Notes under the pieces: generated by a model | Told to the model about the DNA's origin: nothing | The model's input: only the letters and a program-made list of their open reading frames with translations | Database searches by the model: none | Made by a program: the position numbers and the translations under genes | Shown: positions 1-10,253 of the stretch, piece after piece | How the letters are laid out: every line of letters starts with the position of its first letter | Numbering within the stretch: the stretch's first letter is position 1 | From: Hyphomicrobiales bacterium | GTDB lineage: Bacteria; Pseudomonadota; Alphaproteobacteria; Rhizobiales; Rhizobiaceae | Length of the DNA stretch: 64,000 nt | Assembly (NCBI GenBank): GCA_900469445.1 | Contig: UBXM01000004.1 | Coordinates: 319,958 to 383,957, forward strand | Direction: 5' to 3'

Positions 1-44
1 TCCCCTAGGGCGTGCCACTTTCCTCTTCAGATACAAACAATCAT

Positions 45-1877
45 TCACTTGGCTGGCGCGGCATCCAGCAGGCGCAACTGGATTCGTCTGCTTCCCTGCC
101 AGTGATCGGCGCTCAGGGTTCCTGCGGCGTGAATCTGCATGCCACGGGACTTCATCAGAAGATCGCCGAGCGGCGTGTCGGCGGCGCGGAAAGCAATGCC
201 GTCGAGGCGCGAACCATCCATGGCTTCCAGCGTGATCTTGATATGCGCCGTCCCCACGGGCCGAACATCCTTCAGGCGATGGGAGGGAATGGCGAAGATC
301 GGCTGCGGGTGGCCAGAGCCATAGGGGCCGGCCTTTTCCAGCTGATCGAAGAGCGCGAGCGTTGCGCCGGATGCCGACAGAGCGCCGTCTATCTTCAGCG
401 AATGGCTCGATACGAGTGACGGCACGCGTGAGGCGGCGCTTTCTTCGAAAAACGTTCTCAGCGCCCCGAGCTTGCTGCGTTCGACGGTGAGACCGGCAGC
501 CATGGCGTGACCGCCTCCCTTGACCAGAAGACCGCCTTCCACAGCTGCGCGCACCATATGGCCCATGTCGAAACCGTTGATCGACCGGCCCGAGCCTGTG
601 CCCTTGCCGGATGGATCAAAGGCGATGGCGAAGGCCGGGCGCTTGAACCTCTCCTTCAATCGCGCGGCCAGCAATCCGACGATACCGGGATGCCATCCCT
701 CGCGGGCGGTGACGAGAACATTGGCGCCCTCGCCGTCTCCATATTCGGCCAGCACTTCGGCTTCGGCCTCTGCGAGCATCGCCGCTTCCATCGTCTGCCG
801 ATCGCGATTGAGCTCATCGAGGCGGGCGGCGATCTCTTCGGCCTGCACGTCATCTTCGAGCGTCAGAAGGCGGCTGCCGAGCGCCGCATCGCTGATGCGT
901 CCGCCGGCATTGATACGCGGGCCGATGAGAAAGCCGAAATGATAGGGTGTCACCGGCCCGGACAGGCCAGCTTTCTTGAAAAGCGCCGCAAGGCCGACAT
1001 TGGTCATGTGGCGGGCGGCGATCAGGCCCTTGACCACATAGGCGCGGTTCAGCCCCTTGAGCGGCACGACATCACAGACGGTGGCAAGCGCCACGAGGTC
1101 GATCCAGGACAGAAGATCGAGATTTTCCGCACGCCGGTCCCCGGCCTCGCGCAGCAGGCGCGCGGTTGCCACCAGAACAAGGAAAACGACGCCTGCGGCA
1201 CAGAGATGCCCCTGTCCCGACAGATCATCCTCGCGATTCGGATTGACGAGAGCGACAGCCTTGGGCAGTTCGGTTCCCACCTGATGGTGGTCGATGACGA
1301 CGACATCGCATTGTCTGGCTGCCGCCGCGGCCAATGATTCGTGGCTGGTCGAACCGCAGTCGACCGTGACGATCAGGCTTGCGCCGCGCTCGATCAACTG
1401 TTCCATGGCCCCGACATTCGGGCCGTAACCTTCGAATATCCGGTCGGGAATGTAGATTTCGGCATCGATGCCGAAATGTGTCAGGAAGCGATAGAGCAGC
1501 GCCGATGACGAGGCGCCATCCACGTCGTAATCCCCGAAGATCGCAACACGCTCGCCTTTCCGGATCGCCTCGACAATGCGCGCGGCAGCCTTGTCGCAAT
1601 CCGTCAGCGTCAACGGATCGGGCATCAGCGAACGGATTGTCGGATCGAGAAAGGCAGGCGCATCATCCAGTTGCACGCCGCGGCCAGCGAGAACGCGGGC
1701 AACGATTTCCGGTATTCCATGGATCTGGGCGATCGCCAGCGCACGGTTCTGCGCCGCCTGGTCGAGCCTGGACATCCAGCGCTGCGCGGAGGCCGACCGC
1801 TCGACACCGAGAAAGGCCCGCTGAACGGGATCTGCGGGTTCCGGGGGCGTCAGGGCGGTAAAGGTCTTTGTCGTCAT
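45..1877 (-). CDS. recJ: Single-stranded-DNA-specific exonuclease RecJ
   Basis: Degrades single-stranded DNA 5' to 3' in recombination (RecF pathway) and in mismatch and base-excision repair, in the cytoplasm. The 610-aa length fits the family. The DHH phosphoesterase core is visible: DYDVDGASS (D116, D118, D120 as metal ligands), VDCG near 173 and IDHHQ (DHH at 196-198). It continues with the DHHA1-type domain (GGGHAMAAG near 450) and a C-terminal OB-like region. The ATG at 1877 precedes a normal alphaproteobacterial N-terminus. It is the last gene visible at this edge, and no terminator can be seen in the 44 bases left. Identification is secure. Confidence 0.95.
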   Translation of the reverse strand: MTTKTFTALTPPEPADPVQRAFLGVERSASAQRWMSRLDQAAQNRALAIAQIHGIPEIVARVLAGRGVQLDDAPAFLDPTIRSLMPDPLTLTDCDKAAARIVEAIRKGERVAIFGDYDVDGASSSALLYRFLTHFGIDAEIYIPDRIFEGYGPNVGAMEQLIERGASLIVTVDCGSTSHESLAAAAARQCDVVVIDHHQVGTELPKAVALVNPNREDDLSGQGHLCAAGVVFLVLVATARLLREAGDRRAENLDLLSWIDLVALATVCDVVPLKGLNRAYVVKGLIAARHMTNVGLAALFKKAGLSGPVTPYHFGFLIGPRINAGGRISDAALGSRLLTLEDDVQAEEIAARLDELNRDRQTMEAAMLAEAEAEVLAEYGDGEGANVLVTAREGWHPGIVGLLAARLKERFKRPAFAIAFDPSGKGTGSGRSINGFDMGHMVRAAVEGGLLVKGGGHAMAAGLTVERSKLGALRTFFEESAASRVPSLVSSHSLKIDGALSASGATLALFDQLEKAGPYGSGHPQPIFAIPSHRLKDVRPVGTAHIKITLEAMDGSRLDGIAFRAADTPLGDLLMKSRGMQIHAAGTLSADHWQGSRRIQLRLLDAAPAK

Positions 1878-1932
1878 CGGCTATCCATAGCCGAGGACGT
1901 GCAGAAGCGGAAATGCTTTCAAGCGGCAGATG

Positions 1933-2157
1933 TCAGAGCCAACTGTGGATCAACAACCATACCGCTGCGAACATCGACGCCGAGGCGACGGCAAGGATCG
2001 CAACAACAAAAGAACCGGCGCTTTCGGGTTCGCCATCGTCCTCACCGACAAGCTCGTCGTTGAAAGAATAGACAAGCTTCAGATAGGGGACGTTTTCATG
2101 CCTGCCGCGGCGCGGCTTCGGTCGATGGTAAATGCCTTCACTCAGATCAATGGACAT
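1933..2157 (-). CDS. Small single-pass membrane protein, function unknown
   Basis: A 74-aa protein with a polar N-terminus (RPKPRRGRH, then an acidic GEDDGEPES stretch) and one C-terminal hydrophobic helix (roughly residues 49-73) ending SWL. This predicts a tail-anchored inner-membrane protein. An exceptionally strong AGGAGGAGG ribosome site lies just upstream. A GTG at 2160 is 7 bases from it and the ATG at 2157 is 10 bases away, so either may be the start. It sits between hom and recJ on the same strand. I do not recognise a family. Confidence 0.6.
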   Translation of the reverse strand: MSIDLSEGIYHRPKPRRGRHENVPYLKLVYSFNDELVGEDDGEPESAGSFVVAILAVASASMFAAVWLLIHSWL

Positions 2158-2271
2158 CACGCAAACGCCTCCTCCTGCGATGGTGAATGAGGCGAGTGTA
2201 AAGCGATTTTGCCCCGGCGACCAGTCATCAAACTGTCATCCGAGATCATTTTTCAAAAAATGCTGAAATAG

Positions 2272-2378
2272 AGCCAAAGCGTATCGCTGTCTCCAGGGAC
2301 AGTTTCTACGCTTTAAGCTCCAGTTGCGACGCATATTTTTGCGTAAAACCGCAGCGCGGTTTTGCGCGACACGCCTGA
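2272..2378. repeat. RIME-like rhizobial palindromic intergenic repeat
   Basis: Two palindromes lie in tandem. The first has arms AAAGCGTA (2276-2283) and TACGCTTT (2307-2314). The second centres on AAAACCGC-AGC-GCGGTTTT (2345-2363). They are joined by AAGCTCC and a GCATATTTTTGCGT stretch. This layout resembles the Rhizobium-specific intergenic mosaic elements (RIME) found in many rhizobial genomes. It lies just after the hom stop codon, where its second hairpin may also end or stabilise hom mRNA. The assignment is from memory of the family pattern, not from an alignment. Confidence 0.6.
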
Positions 2379-2383
2379 GGAGA

Positions 2384-3703
2384 TCAGGACGCCCGGGGAC
2401 GCTCGATGCGGATCACCTGCGGCTCACCTACCAGATAAGTCTCCTGCTTGATGCCTTCGACGGCCTTGCGGATAGACGCTTCGGTCGTGGCGTGGGTCAC
2501 CAGAATGATGGTCTTGGAATTGTCCGTCTGCGCCGGCTTCGGCCGCTGGACGATCGATTCCAGCGAGATGTTGTTTTCCGCCATCCGGGCTGCGACGCTG
2601 GCGAAGACGCCGGCACGGTCCGCGACGGTCAGGCGGATGAAGTAACCGCCCTCGTGGCTGCGCATGCGGGCCTTCTGGTATGGCGCAAGTGCTGCCGCCG
2701 GCGTGCCGAGGACAGGAACCCGCTGGGCGCCCGGCTGGCTTTTGGCGATATCGGCGATATCGCCGAGAACGGCGGACGCGGTGGCATTGCCGCCGGCACC
2801 GGGGCCGACCATCAGAAGCTCGCCGAGAATATCGGATTCGATCGCAACCGCATTGGTGACGCCATCGACCTGGGCGATGACGCTGTCATGCGGTACCATT
2901 GTCGGGTGAACGCGCTGCTCGATACCGCTTTCGGTGCGCTGGGCAACGCCAAGCAGCTTGATGCGGTAACCGAGATCGGCAGCGGCCAGAATGTCGTCGA
3001 TCGAAATATTGGTGATGCCTTCGAGATAGATTTCGTCGGCAGCAATCTTGGTGCCAAAAGCGAGCGTCGTCAGGATGGCAAGCTTGTGGGCCGTATCATT
3101 GCCTTCGATATCGAAAGCCGGATCGGCTTCGGCATAACCGAGACGCTGGGCTTCCTTCAGGCACTCGGCGAAGGAAAGGCCTTCCTTCTCCATCTTGGTG
3201 AGGATGTAATTGCAGGTGCCGTTCATGATGCCGTAGACGCGCGAGACGGTGTTGCCCGTCAGGCTTTCACGCAGCGCCTTGATGACGGGGATACCACCGG
3301 CAACCGCGGCCTCGAAATTCAAGAGCGCGCCCTTTTCTTCGGCGACCGTCGCAAGCTCTACGCCGGAGGCCGCCAGAAGCGCCTTGTTGGCCGTCACCAC
3401 ATGGAGACCGCGTTCCAGCGCGATCCTGACGCTGTCGGCTGCAGCACCGGTAGCGCCGCCCATCAGCTCGACGAAGACATCGATATCGGCTTCCGCTGCG
3501 AGCTTTTCGGGCGTCTCGAACCACGTCATGCCGGACATGTCGAAACCGCGGTCGCGGTTACGGTCACGGGCGGTAATGGCAGTGATCTCGATCGCTCGTC
3601 CGCATGTGACCGCCAGTTCATTGGCGCGCGTCTGGATGATCTTGACCAGCGAGGCACCCACGGTTCCAAGACCCGCGATGCCGACTTTGAGGGCGTCTGC
3701 CAT
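2384..3703 (-). CDS. hom: Homoserine dehydrogenase
   Basis: Reduces aspartate semialdehyde to homoserine with NAD(P)H, the branch point toward threonine and methionine. Its 439 aa are typical of the monofunctional enzyme. The Rossmann motif GLGTVGASLV is at residues 11-20. The catalytic domain carries NGTCNYILTKM and GYAEADPAFDIEG, and a C-terminal ACT domain (from about 350, YFIRLTVADRAGVFASVAAR) is expected to sense threonine. It follows the aminotransferase gene by about 70 bases on the same strand, so the two are probably co-transcribed. The RIME-like repeat begins right after the stop. Confidence 0.96.
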   Translation of the reverse strand: MADALKVGIAGLGTVGASLVKIIQTRANELAVTCGRAIEITAITARDRNRDRGFDMSGMTWFETPEKLAAEADIDVFVELMGGATGAAADSVRIALERGLHVVTANKALLAASGVELATVAEEKGALLNFEAAVAGGIPVIKALRESLTGNTVSRVYGIMNGTCNYILTKMEKEGLSFAECLKEAQRLGYAEADPAFDIEGNDTAHKLAILTTLAFGTKIAADEIYLEGITNISIDDILAAADLGYRIKLLGVAQRTESGIEQRVHPTMVPHDSVIAQVDGVTNAVAIESDILGELLMVGPGAGGNATASAVLGDIADIAKSQPGAQRVPVLGTPAAALAPYQKARMRSHEGGYFIRLTVADRAGVFASVAARMAENNISLESIVQRPKPAQTDNSKTIILVTHATTEASIRKAVEGIKQETYLVGEPQVIRIERPRAS

Positions 3704-3773
3704 TTCGCATTCCCGATGTTTGAAAAAGCGGCCGCGAACGGGCCGCTTGAGGATTACGGTCGAAGACCGGAGA

Positions 3774-4994
3774 TTAGCGATGCGTGTTCAACGAAATGAC
3801 GTTGTGCATCGTGTCGTCGACGGTCGAGAAAAATTTCTTGATGTTACGGGCCGCCTGACGGATCCGGTGCTCGTTTTCGACCAGTGCAAGGCGAACGTAA
3901 TCGTCGCCCATCTCGCCGAAGCCGATACCCGGGGCAACCGCGACATCTGCCTTCTCGACCAAAAGCTTGGAGAATTCAAGCGAACCGAGATGGCGGAACT
4001 TTTCCGGGATTTTTGCCCAGGCAAACATGGTGGCGGCAGGCGGCGGAACTTCGAAACCGGCCTTGCCGAAAGTGTCAACCATCACGTCACGACGGCGCTT
4101 GTAGACATTGCGGACTTCCGCGATGTCGGAACCGTCGCCGTTCAGCGCGTGGGTCGCGGCCACCTGGATCGGCGTGAAGGCGCCGTAATCCAGATAAGAC
4201 TTCACACGGGTCAACGCCGCGATCAGGCGCTCGTTGCCGACGGCAAAGCCCATGCGCCAGCCGGGCATGGAGAAAGTTTTCGACATCGAGGTGAACTCGA
4301 CGCAGACATCCATGGCGCCCGGGACCTGAAGGACCGACGGCGGCGGGTTGTTGTCGTCGAAATAGATCTCGGAATAGGCAAGGTCCGACAGCACGATGAT
4401 GTCATGCTTCTTGGCGAAGGCAATGACGTCCTTGTAGAAGTCGAGGCTTGCGACGAAGGCCGTCGGGTTGGACGGATAGTTGATGATCAGTGCCAGCGGC
4501 TTGGGGATCGAATGCTTCACCGCGCGCTCCAGCGGCGGGAAGAAGCTGTCGTCCGGCTCGACCGACATGGAACGGATCACGCCGCCTGCCATGAGGAAGC
4601 CGAAGGCGTGGATCGGATAGGTCGGGTTCGGGCAGAGAATGACATCGCCCGGCGCGGTGATCGCCTGGGCCATGTTGGCAAAGCCTTCCTTCGAGCCGAG
4701 GGTCGCGACGACCTGGGTATCGGGATTGAGCTTTACGCCGAATCGGCGGGCGTAATAGGCGGCCTGTGCGCGGCGCAGGCCCGGAATGCCCTTGGAGGAC
4801 GAATAGCGGTGGGTGCGCGGGTCCTGAACCACTTCGCACAGCTTGTCGACAATTGCCTTCGGTGTCGGAAGGTCCGGATTGCCCATGCCGAGATCGATAA
4901 TGTCCGCGCCCCCCGCTCGCGCGCTGGCCTTCAAACGGTTGACCTGTTCGAAAACGTAGGGCGGCAGTCTGCGGACTTTATGAAACTCTTCCAT
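3774..4994 (-). CDS. PLP-dependent aminotransferase, AlaC / LL-DAP aminotransferase-like (class I/II)
   Basis: A fold-type I aminotransferase of 406 aa. The PLP lysine lies in SMSKTFSMPGWRMGFA, the Asn/Tyr pocket in LALIINYPSNPTA and DLAYSEI, and a substrate arginine in DYVRLALVENEHR near the C-terminus. Relatives are annotated as alanine-glutamate (AlaC) or LL-diaminopimelate aminotransferase, and the substrate cannot be read from sequence alone. The start is set at the ATG at 4994 (MEEFHKVRRLPPY), which has a GGAAGAGAG ribosome site; longer in-frame starts upstream lack one. Its place upstream of hom suggests a role in aspartate-family or alanine metabolism. Confidence 0.9.
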   Translation of the reverse strand: MEEFHKVRRLPPYVFEQVNRLKASARAGGADIIDLGMGNPDLPTPKAIVDKLCEVVQDPRTHRYSSSKGIPGLRRAQAAYYARRFGVKLNPDTQVVATLGSKEGFANMAQAITAPGDVILCPNPTYPIHAFGFLMAGGVIRSMSVEPDDSFFPPLERAVKHSIPKPLALIINYPSNPTAFVASLDFYKDVIAFAKKHDIIVLSDLAYSEIYFDDNNPPPSVLQVPGAMDVCVEFTSMSKTFSMPGWRMGFAVGNERLIAALTRVKSYLDYGAFTPIQVAATHALNGDGSDIAEVRNVYKRRRDVMVDTFGKAGFEVPPPAATMFAWAKIPEKFRHLGSLEFSKLLVEKADVAVAPGIGFGEMGDDYVRLALVENEHRIRQAARNIKKFFSTVDDTMHNVISLNTHR

Positions 4995-5103
4995 CTCTCT
5001 TCCCATGGGCGCATGAAGCAGCAATTGCGCGACACCAATCTGTCGCATCTGCCTGCTTTGCGGCCAAACCGGACGAAAGGCAAGTGCTAAGAGAGAAGAG
5101 ACG

Positions 5104-5505
5104 TTACTTGGAGATGGTGTTCAGCGCGTCGGTGCCGTGGTCGGCGGCAAGTTTGCGGTAGTCCGCAACCCGCTTCCGATACTCCGCCTCGCTGATCGAA
5201 CCGTTGCGGCGCGCGCGCGCAAGTGCCGCCAGGCGCGGTTCGGACTTGTTGTAGTCCTCGTCCTCGATCTGCTCGTTGGCCGCAAGCAGCGTGCGATCGA
5301 AGGTCGGATAGGTTCCCGTGTCCTTCTTCACCAGCGGTCCTGGCGCACGTTCGGTCGTCGATTGAGAAATCACGGCCGGCGGGGCCGTATTCGGGATGCC
5401 GTCATCGAGCGCGAAGCTCTGGCTGTTGCAGGAAGCCAACAGCGGCAAGACAGCCAGAGACGTCACGACGGACAAGCATCTGATCCCGTGCTTTAGAATT
5501 CCCAT
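5104..5505 (-). CDS. Small lipoprotein, function unknown
   Basis: A 133-aa protein. The N-terminus is a lipoprotein signal (hydrophobic LSVVTSLAVLPL, then lipobox LLASC with Cys at about 26). The mature part is hydrophilic, with a charged segment (EQIEDEDYNKSEPRLAALAR) and a helical region rich in Arg, Lys and Ala. I infer a periplasm-facing lipid-anchored protein. It is divergent from phaC, and the 135 bases between them must hold both promoters. No enzymatic motif is visible. Confidence 0.75.
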   Translation of the reverse strand: MGILKHGIRCLSVVTSLAVLPLLASCNSQSFALDDGIPNTAPPAVISQSTTERAPGPLVKKDTGTYPTFDRTLLAANEQIEDEDYNKSEPRLAALARARRNGSISEAEYRKRVADYRKLAADHGTDALNTISK

Positions 5506-5640
5506 AGACCTGCCCCATCTCCGTCAATGCCGTCACCGGACCCTGTCCGATTCTAGACCGGCGGCATAGGTTCGCCACCGTCGTCCGTTCGGGCACTTGT
5601 ATTCGGTTTCCGGGGCGATGTACAAACGAAAACAACGGTC

Positions 5641-7515
5641 ATGCACGGGAGGCTGCGATTGGCGCAAAAGTCCGACGATCACGGGCATTCCGGACAGGAA
5701 ATCCCGGGCTTCGATGCGCGGTTCTTCGAAGCCTATGCGATCAAGGACCCGCAGTCCCTGATGATGAACGCCGCACGGGCGCTTGAAAATCTGGGCCGTG
5801 CAGCTTCCGAATGGCTCGGTCCCCGCGAGCGCGGCGAGACTTCCGACGATCTCTTCGCCGGGCCGATCGGCGACTTCATCAAGACCATGTCGGCGCTTGC
5901 CGAATACTGGATGTCCGACCAGAAACGGATGCTGGAGGCGCAGACGCTGCTTCTGTCCACCTATTTCGAGATCTGGACGCGCAGCATTCAGCAGGCGGGC
6001 GAAACCGACGATAAAAGCGTGCAGGCAGAGATGGTCTCGAACAAGGACCGCCGCTTTGCCGACGAAGACTGGTTCCGCAATCCGTTCTTCTCCTTCCTGC
6101 GGCAAGTCTACCAGGCAAGCGCCTCCTGGGCTGACCGGCTGGTGAGCGAAGCCGAAGGGCTCGACGAGATTACGAAATACAAGGCCCGTTTCTACGTCAG
6201 GCAGTTCACGGCCGCCCTTTCGCCCAGCAATTTCGCAATGACCAATCCGGAGGTCTATCGCGAGACGGTGGAAAGCCACGGCATGAACCTGGTTACCGGC
6301 ATGCGGATGCTGACCGAAGACGTGATGGCCGGCGGCGGGCATTTACGATTGCGCCAGACCGACGCCAACCAGTTTGCGGTTGGCAGCAACCTTGCGATGA
6401 CGCCGGGCAAGGTGGTTGCCCGCAACGCGCTCTGCGAGATCATCCAGTACGATCCTTCGACGGAGAGCGTGCTCAAGCGGCCACTGGTGATCGTGCCGCC
6501 CTGGATCAACAAGTTCTACATTCTCGATCTCACACCGGAGAAGAGCTTCATCAGTTGGTGCGTCGACCAGGGGCATAGCGTGTTCGTGATCTCCTGGGTC
6601 AACCCGGACAGCGCCCATGCGGCAAAGGACTGGGAAGCCTATATTCGCGAAGGCATCGATTTCGCTCTCGACACGGCTGAACAGGCGACCGGGGAGAAAG
6701 AAGTCAATGCGATCGGCTATTGCGTCGGCGGCACGCTGCTTGCAGCAGCGCTTGCCTGGCATGCGCAGACGAAGGACACACGCATCGCCTCCGCAACACT
6801 CCTCACCGCACAGGTGGATTTTGTCGAGGCAGGAGAGCTGAAAGTCTTTGTCGACGAAGAGCAGCTTGCCGTGATCGAAAAGCAGATGGAGGCGAGCGGT
6901 TATCTGGCGGCATCGCAGATGGCGGCAGCCTTCAATCTTCTCCGCTCGTCGGAACTCATCTGGCCCTATGTCGTCAACAACTACCTGCGGGGCAAGGAAC
7001 CGATGCCTTTCGACCTGCTCTACTGGAATTCCGATTCGACGCGGGTCGCGGCTGCCAACCACGCCTATTATCTGCGCAACTGCTATCTCGACAATGCGCT
7101 CTCTGCCAGCCGGATGAAGCTCGGCGGCAGTGCGATCGATCTTCGCGACATCACCATCCCGGTCTATAATCTGGCAACGCGCGAGGACCATATCGCCCCT
7201 GCCCGCTCGGTCTTTCGCGGCAATGCCTTCTTCGGCGGGCCGGTGGAATTCGTCCTGTCCGGTTCCGGGCATATTGCCGGTGTCGTCAATCCGCCGAGCC
7301 GGACGAAATACCGCTATTGGGCCAATGGAAAGACAGCAGAGACGCTCGACGGCTGGCTCGAGGACGCCACGGAAACCGCCGGTTCCTGGTGGCCGCACTG
7401 GCAGGCCTGGATCGAGGCGCGCGAACCGGAGCGCGTGCCGGCCCGCATCCCCGGCAGTGGCCAACTGTCACCACTCGGGGATGCGCCGGGCACCTATGTT
7501 CTGGCGCGTTCCTGA
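5641..7515 (+). CDS. phaC: Class I poly(3-hydroxyalkanoate) synthase
   Basis: Polymerises (R)-3-hydroxyacyl-CoA into polyhydroxyalkanoate granules, a carbon store. At 624 aa it fits class I PhaC. The alpha/beta-hydrolase region holds the lipase-like box GYCVGGTL with the catalytic Cys; the expected Asp ([11 protein letters not shown]) and His ([13 protein letters not shown]) follow. The N-terminal PhaC_N domain covers roughly residues 60-260, including the conserved [12 protein letters not shown] stretch. No phasin, phaR or depolymerase gene is near. sfsA begins about 11 bases after the stop, which suggests a shared transcript. Confidence 0.97.
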   Translation: MHGRLRLAQKSDDHGHSGQEIPGFDARFFEAYAIKDPQSLMMNAARALENLGRAASEWLGPRERGETSDDLFAGPIGDFIKTMSALAEYWMSDQKRMLEAQTLLLSTYFEIWTRSIQQAGETDDKSVQAEMVSNKDRRFADEDWFRNPFFSFLRQVYQASASWADRLVSEAEGLDEITKYKARFYVRQFTAALSPSNFAMTNPEVYRETVESHGMNLVTGMRMLTEDVMAGGGHLRLRQTDANQFAVGSNLAMTPGKVVARNALCEIIQYDPSTESVLKRPLVIVPPWINKFYILDLTPEKSFISWCVDQGHSVFVISWVNPDSAHAAKDWEAYIREGIDFALDTAEQATGEKEVNAIGYCVGGTLLAAALAWHAQTKDTRIASATLLTAQVDFVEAGELKVFVDEEQLAVIEKQMEASGYLAASQMAAAFNLLRSSELIWPYVVNNYLRGKEPMPFDLLYWNSDSTRVAAANHAYYLRNCYLDNALSASRMKLGGSAIDLRDITIPVYNLATREDHIAPARSVFRGNAFFGGPVEFVLSGSGHIAGVVNPPSRTKYRYWANGKTAETLDGWLEDATETAGSWWPHWQAWIEAREPERVPARIPGSGQLSPLGDAPGTYVLARS

Positions 7516-7525
7516 CGGACTTTTC

Positions 7526-8290
7526 ATGCGATTTTCTCCTCCTCTCGTTCCCGCCACGCTGGTGCAACGTTACAAGCGCTTCCTGTTCGATGCCGTTCTG
7601 GAGGACGGCACGCCGATCACAGGCTCCTGCCCCAATACCGGCTCGATGCGCGGATTGACGACGCCCGGTTCACGGATCTGGCTTTCCGAGCATGACAGCC
7701 CGACGCGCAAATACCGGCATGTCTTCGAAATGATCGAAGTAGACGGAGAGATGGTCGGCGTGAACACCGGAATGCCCAACCGGCTGACCGAAGAAGCGAT
7801 CCGCGCCGGCCTGGTGCCAAGCCTTTCCGGTTATGCGACGATCCTGAGGGAGCAGAAATACGGTCGTAATTCGCGGATCGACTTCCTGCTGAAGCAGGAC
7901 GATCTACCGGATGCCTATGTCGAGGTGAAGAATGTCCATTTCAGCCGGCAGCCGGGACTGGCCGAATTTCCCGATACGGTGACCAAGCGGGGTGCCAAAC
8001 ATCTGGAGGAACTGGGCGACATGGCGGAAGCCGGTCACCGTGCGGTGATGATCTATCTGATCCAGCGGGCAGACTGCGAGACCTTCTCGATCTGCGCCGA
8101 CCTTGATCCGTTTTATGCTGCGTCATTCGTCCGCGCACGGAACCGCGGGGTCGAGGCTTACGCGCTACGATGCAGGGTTACGCAGGAGGGCATCGAACCG
8201 CTGGGCCTGGTCGAAATGACACCTTTGCCGGAAGGAATGCAGTCACAGTCGCTGTTCACCATGGACGAAGGCGGGCGTGCTGCATTATGA
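7526..8290 (+). CDS. sfsA: Sugar fermentation stimulation protein homologue SfsA
   Basis: A 254-aa protein of the SfsA family, which has an N-terminal OB-fold nucleic-acid-binding part and a C-terminal nuclease-like fold. The E. coli founder was linked to maltose metabolism, but the biochemical role is unsettled. Family signatures include [12 protein letters not shown] near 35, a YVEVKNV segment and the later [13 protein letters not shown]. The start is taken at the ATG directly after phaC, because an upstream in-frame extension would lie wholly inside phaC. The stop is followed closely by map. Confidence 0.92.
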   Translation: MRFSPPLVPATLVQRYKRFLFDAVLEDGTPITGSCPNTGSMRGLTTPGSRIWLSEHDSPTRKYRHVFEMIEVDGEMVGVNTGMPNRLTEEAIRAGLVPSLSGYATILREQKYGRNSRIDFLLKQDDLPDAYVEVKNVHFSRQPGLAEFPDTVTKRGAKHLEELGDMAEAGHRAVMIYLIQRADCETFSICADLDPFYAASFVRARNRGVEAYALRCRVTQEGIEPLGLVEMTPLPEGMQSQSLFTMDEGGRAAL

Positions 8291-8312
8291 ACGGGGGAAC
8301 GATGAGAGAAAT

Positions 8313-9155
8313 ATGATGGTCAATTATATCGAGGCGGTTTCCGCCCCCCCTAAAAACACGGGCGCGATCCGTCTTTACAACACGACCGACGATTTTGCCG
8401 GCATGCGCAAGGCGTGTCTTCTGACGGCGCGCTGCCTCGACGAGCTTGCCTCGATCATCAAGCCGGGCGTCACGACCGGTGCGATCGATCGCTTTGTCTT
8501 CGAATTCGGCATGGATCACGGCGCGCTTCCCGCGACGCTGAACTATCGCGGCTACAAATATTCGGTCTGCACCTCGATCAACCATGTCGTCTGCCACGGC
8601 ATGCCGGACGACAAGCCGCTGCGCGAGGGCGACATCGTCAATATCGACGTCACCTATATCCTCGACGGCTGGCACGGCGATTCGAGCCGCATGTATCCGG
8701 TCGGCCAGATCAAGCGCGCTGCAGAGCGCCTGCTGGAAGTGACCTATGAATGCCTGATGCGCGGCATTGCGGTGGTAAAACCCGGCGTGCGCACCGGCGC
8801 GATCGGCGAAGCGATCCAGACCTATGCGGAAGCCGAGCGCTGCTCGGTGGTGCGCGACTTCTGCGGCCATGGCGTCGGAAAGCTGTTTCACGATTCGCCG
8901 AACATCCTGCATTACGGCCGTTCCGACGAAGGGCCGGAATTGAAGGAAGGCATGATCTTCACCATCGAGCCGATGATCAATCTCGGCAAGCCGCATGTGA
9001 AGGTTCTTGCCGACGGCTGGACCGCGGTCACCCGCGACCGGTCGTTTTCGGCGCAATACGAACATGCGGTCGGTGTCACCGCAACGGGCTGCGAGATCTT
9101 CACCCTTTCGCCCGGCGGTTTTGACCGTCCCGGACTTCCGCCGCTCGAAGGCTGA
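8313..9155 (+). CDS. map: Type I methionine aminopeptidase
   Basis: Removes the initiator methionine from nascent proteins. The pita-bread metalloprotease fold shows its metal ligands: DVTYILDGWHGDSSRMY (two Asp), the His in CGHGVGKLFH, the Glu in FTIEPMI and the final Glu in QYEHAVGVT. Length is about 280 aa. The start is the ATG at 8313 behind GATGAGAGA. An in-frame ATG at 8277 would overlap sfsA by 14 bases and has weaker spacing. Gene order sfsA-map-radC with gaps of a few bases implies one transcript. Confidence 0.95.
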   Translation: MMVNYIEAVSAPPKNTGAIRLYNTTDDFAGMRKACLLTARCLDELASIIKPGVTTGAIDRFVFEFGMDHGALPATLNYRGYKYSVCTSINHVVCHGMPDDKPLREGDIVNIDVTYILDGWHGDSSRMYPVGQIKRAAERLLEVTYECLMRGIAVVKPGVRTGAIGEAIQTYAEAERCSVVRDFCGHGVGKLFHDSPNILHYGRSDEGPELKEGMIFTIEPMINLGKPHVKVLADGWTAVTRDRSFSAQYEHAVGVTATGCEIFTLSPGGFDRPGLPPLEG

Positions 9156-9158
9156 TCC

Positions 9159-9977
9159 ATGAACAAGCGCCCCGCCTCCTCGCAAGATTCGCATGAACCG
9201 ACCGAGGAGACGGAGCGTGACGACCTGTTTGCCGATGAGCGCGGCCATTTCGCCGAGCAGGTGGCAAAACCCGCCCCTCTCAAGGTCGGACGCCCGCCCG
9301 AGGCCGCTGAGCATTATCTGGGGCATCGCGAGCGGTTGCGGGACAAATATCGCGACCATGGCGACACTTCGCTCGCCGATTACGAAATCCTCGAGCTTCT
9401 GCTGTTCCGTTCGATCCCGCGCCGCGATACCAAGCCGCTCGCCAAGGCGCTGCTGGGACGGTTCGGCTCGCTTGCCGGCGTCTTCGGCGCTCCGATCGCC
9501 TTGCTACAGGAAGTCAAAGGGATCGGTGAGAACGTCGCGCTTGACCTGAAACTGGTCGCGACTGTCGGCCAGCGGATATTGAGGAGCGAACTCAGAGAAA
9601 AGCAGGTGCTGTCCTCCTGGTCATCGGTAATCGATTATTGCCACGCAGCGATGGCATACGAATCCCGCGAACAGTTCCGCATCCTTTTCCTCGACAAGCG
9701 CAATGCGCTGATTGCCGATGAAATCCAGGGCAAGGGCACGGTCGATCACACACCGGTCTATCCGCGCGAAGTGGTGCGGCGGGCGCTGGAGCTCTCCGCC
9801 ACGGCCATCATTCTCGTCCACAACCATCCGAGCGGCGATCCGACCCCGTCACGCGCCGATATAGAGATGACGAAAACGATCGTGGACACGGCAAAACCGC
9901 TCGGCATCACCGTCCACGACCACATCATCATCGGCAAGGATGGCCATGCCAGCCTCAAGGGGCTGAGGCTGATCTGA
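9159..9977 (+). CDS. radC: RadC-family (JAB/MPN domain) protein
   Basis: A 272-aa RadC protein. The C-terminal JAB1/MPN metalloprotease-like domain carries the full motif [14 protein letters not shown], with the upstream Glu in [13 protein letters not shown]. An N-terminal helix-hairpin-helix-like region lies near [14 protein letters not shown]. The historical link to DNA repair is doubtful and the true activity is unknown. The first 50 residues are polar and poorly conserved. It starts three bases after the map stop codon, so translation is probably coupled. Confidence 0.93.
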   Translation: MNKRPASSQDSHEPTEETERDDLFADERGHFAEQVAKPAPLKVGRPPEAAEHYLGHRERLRDKYRDHGDTSLADYEILELLLFRSIPRRDTKPLAKALLGRFGSLAGVFGAPIALLQEVKGIGENVALDLKLVATVGQRILRSELREKQVLSSWSSVIDYCHAAMAYESREQFRILFLDKRNALIADEIQGKGTVDHTPVYPREVVRRALELSATAIILVHNHPSGDPTPSRADIEMTKTIVDTAKPLGITVHDHIIIGKDGHASLKGLRLI

Positions 9978-10160
9978 CCGTCCTCACCTGTTTTCACCGG
10001 CAGAAACAAGCGGCTTGGTCGAGATCGGTTAGCCGGAACGCGCGCCACAAGCCTCGACGGCCACCGGGCGAAGGCCGTCATCATTTCGCAGCACAATAGT
10101 CATATTTTTTCGCAGGTTTGGGCCTTGCTCGCACACCTGTCTTTTGTCATTTTCGGCACA

Positions 10161-10188
10161 TTGTCTCATGCAATCAGAATTTTAGAAT
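10161..10188 (+). promoter_or_regulatory. Candidate sigma-70-type promoter of sthA
   Basis: TTGTCT (10161-10166) and TAGAAT (10183-10188) are separated by 16 bases, about 65 bases before the sthA ATG. They lie in the only AT-rich part of the radC-sthA gap. Prediction by eye only. Confidence 0.45.
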
Positions 10189-10253
10189 AGCGGTGTAGAT
10201 AAGGTCTGGTTGTTTTGGCTGGCGGGACCAGCGACATCTAAACGGAGAATTTC

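Noticed and set aside
507..1337. 276-aa plus-strand frame across recJ
   Set aside because: It is a shadow of the recJ coding strand, with no family motifs and no ribosome site; recJ is intact over the same bases.
2324..3799. Long plus-strand frame (about 491 aa) across hom
   Set aside because: Reads as the reverse of hom, with low-complexity Asp/Gly/Arg content. High GC produces long antisense frames throughout the window.
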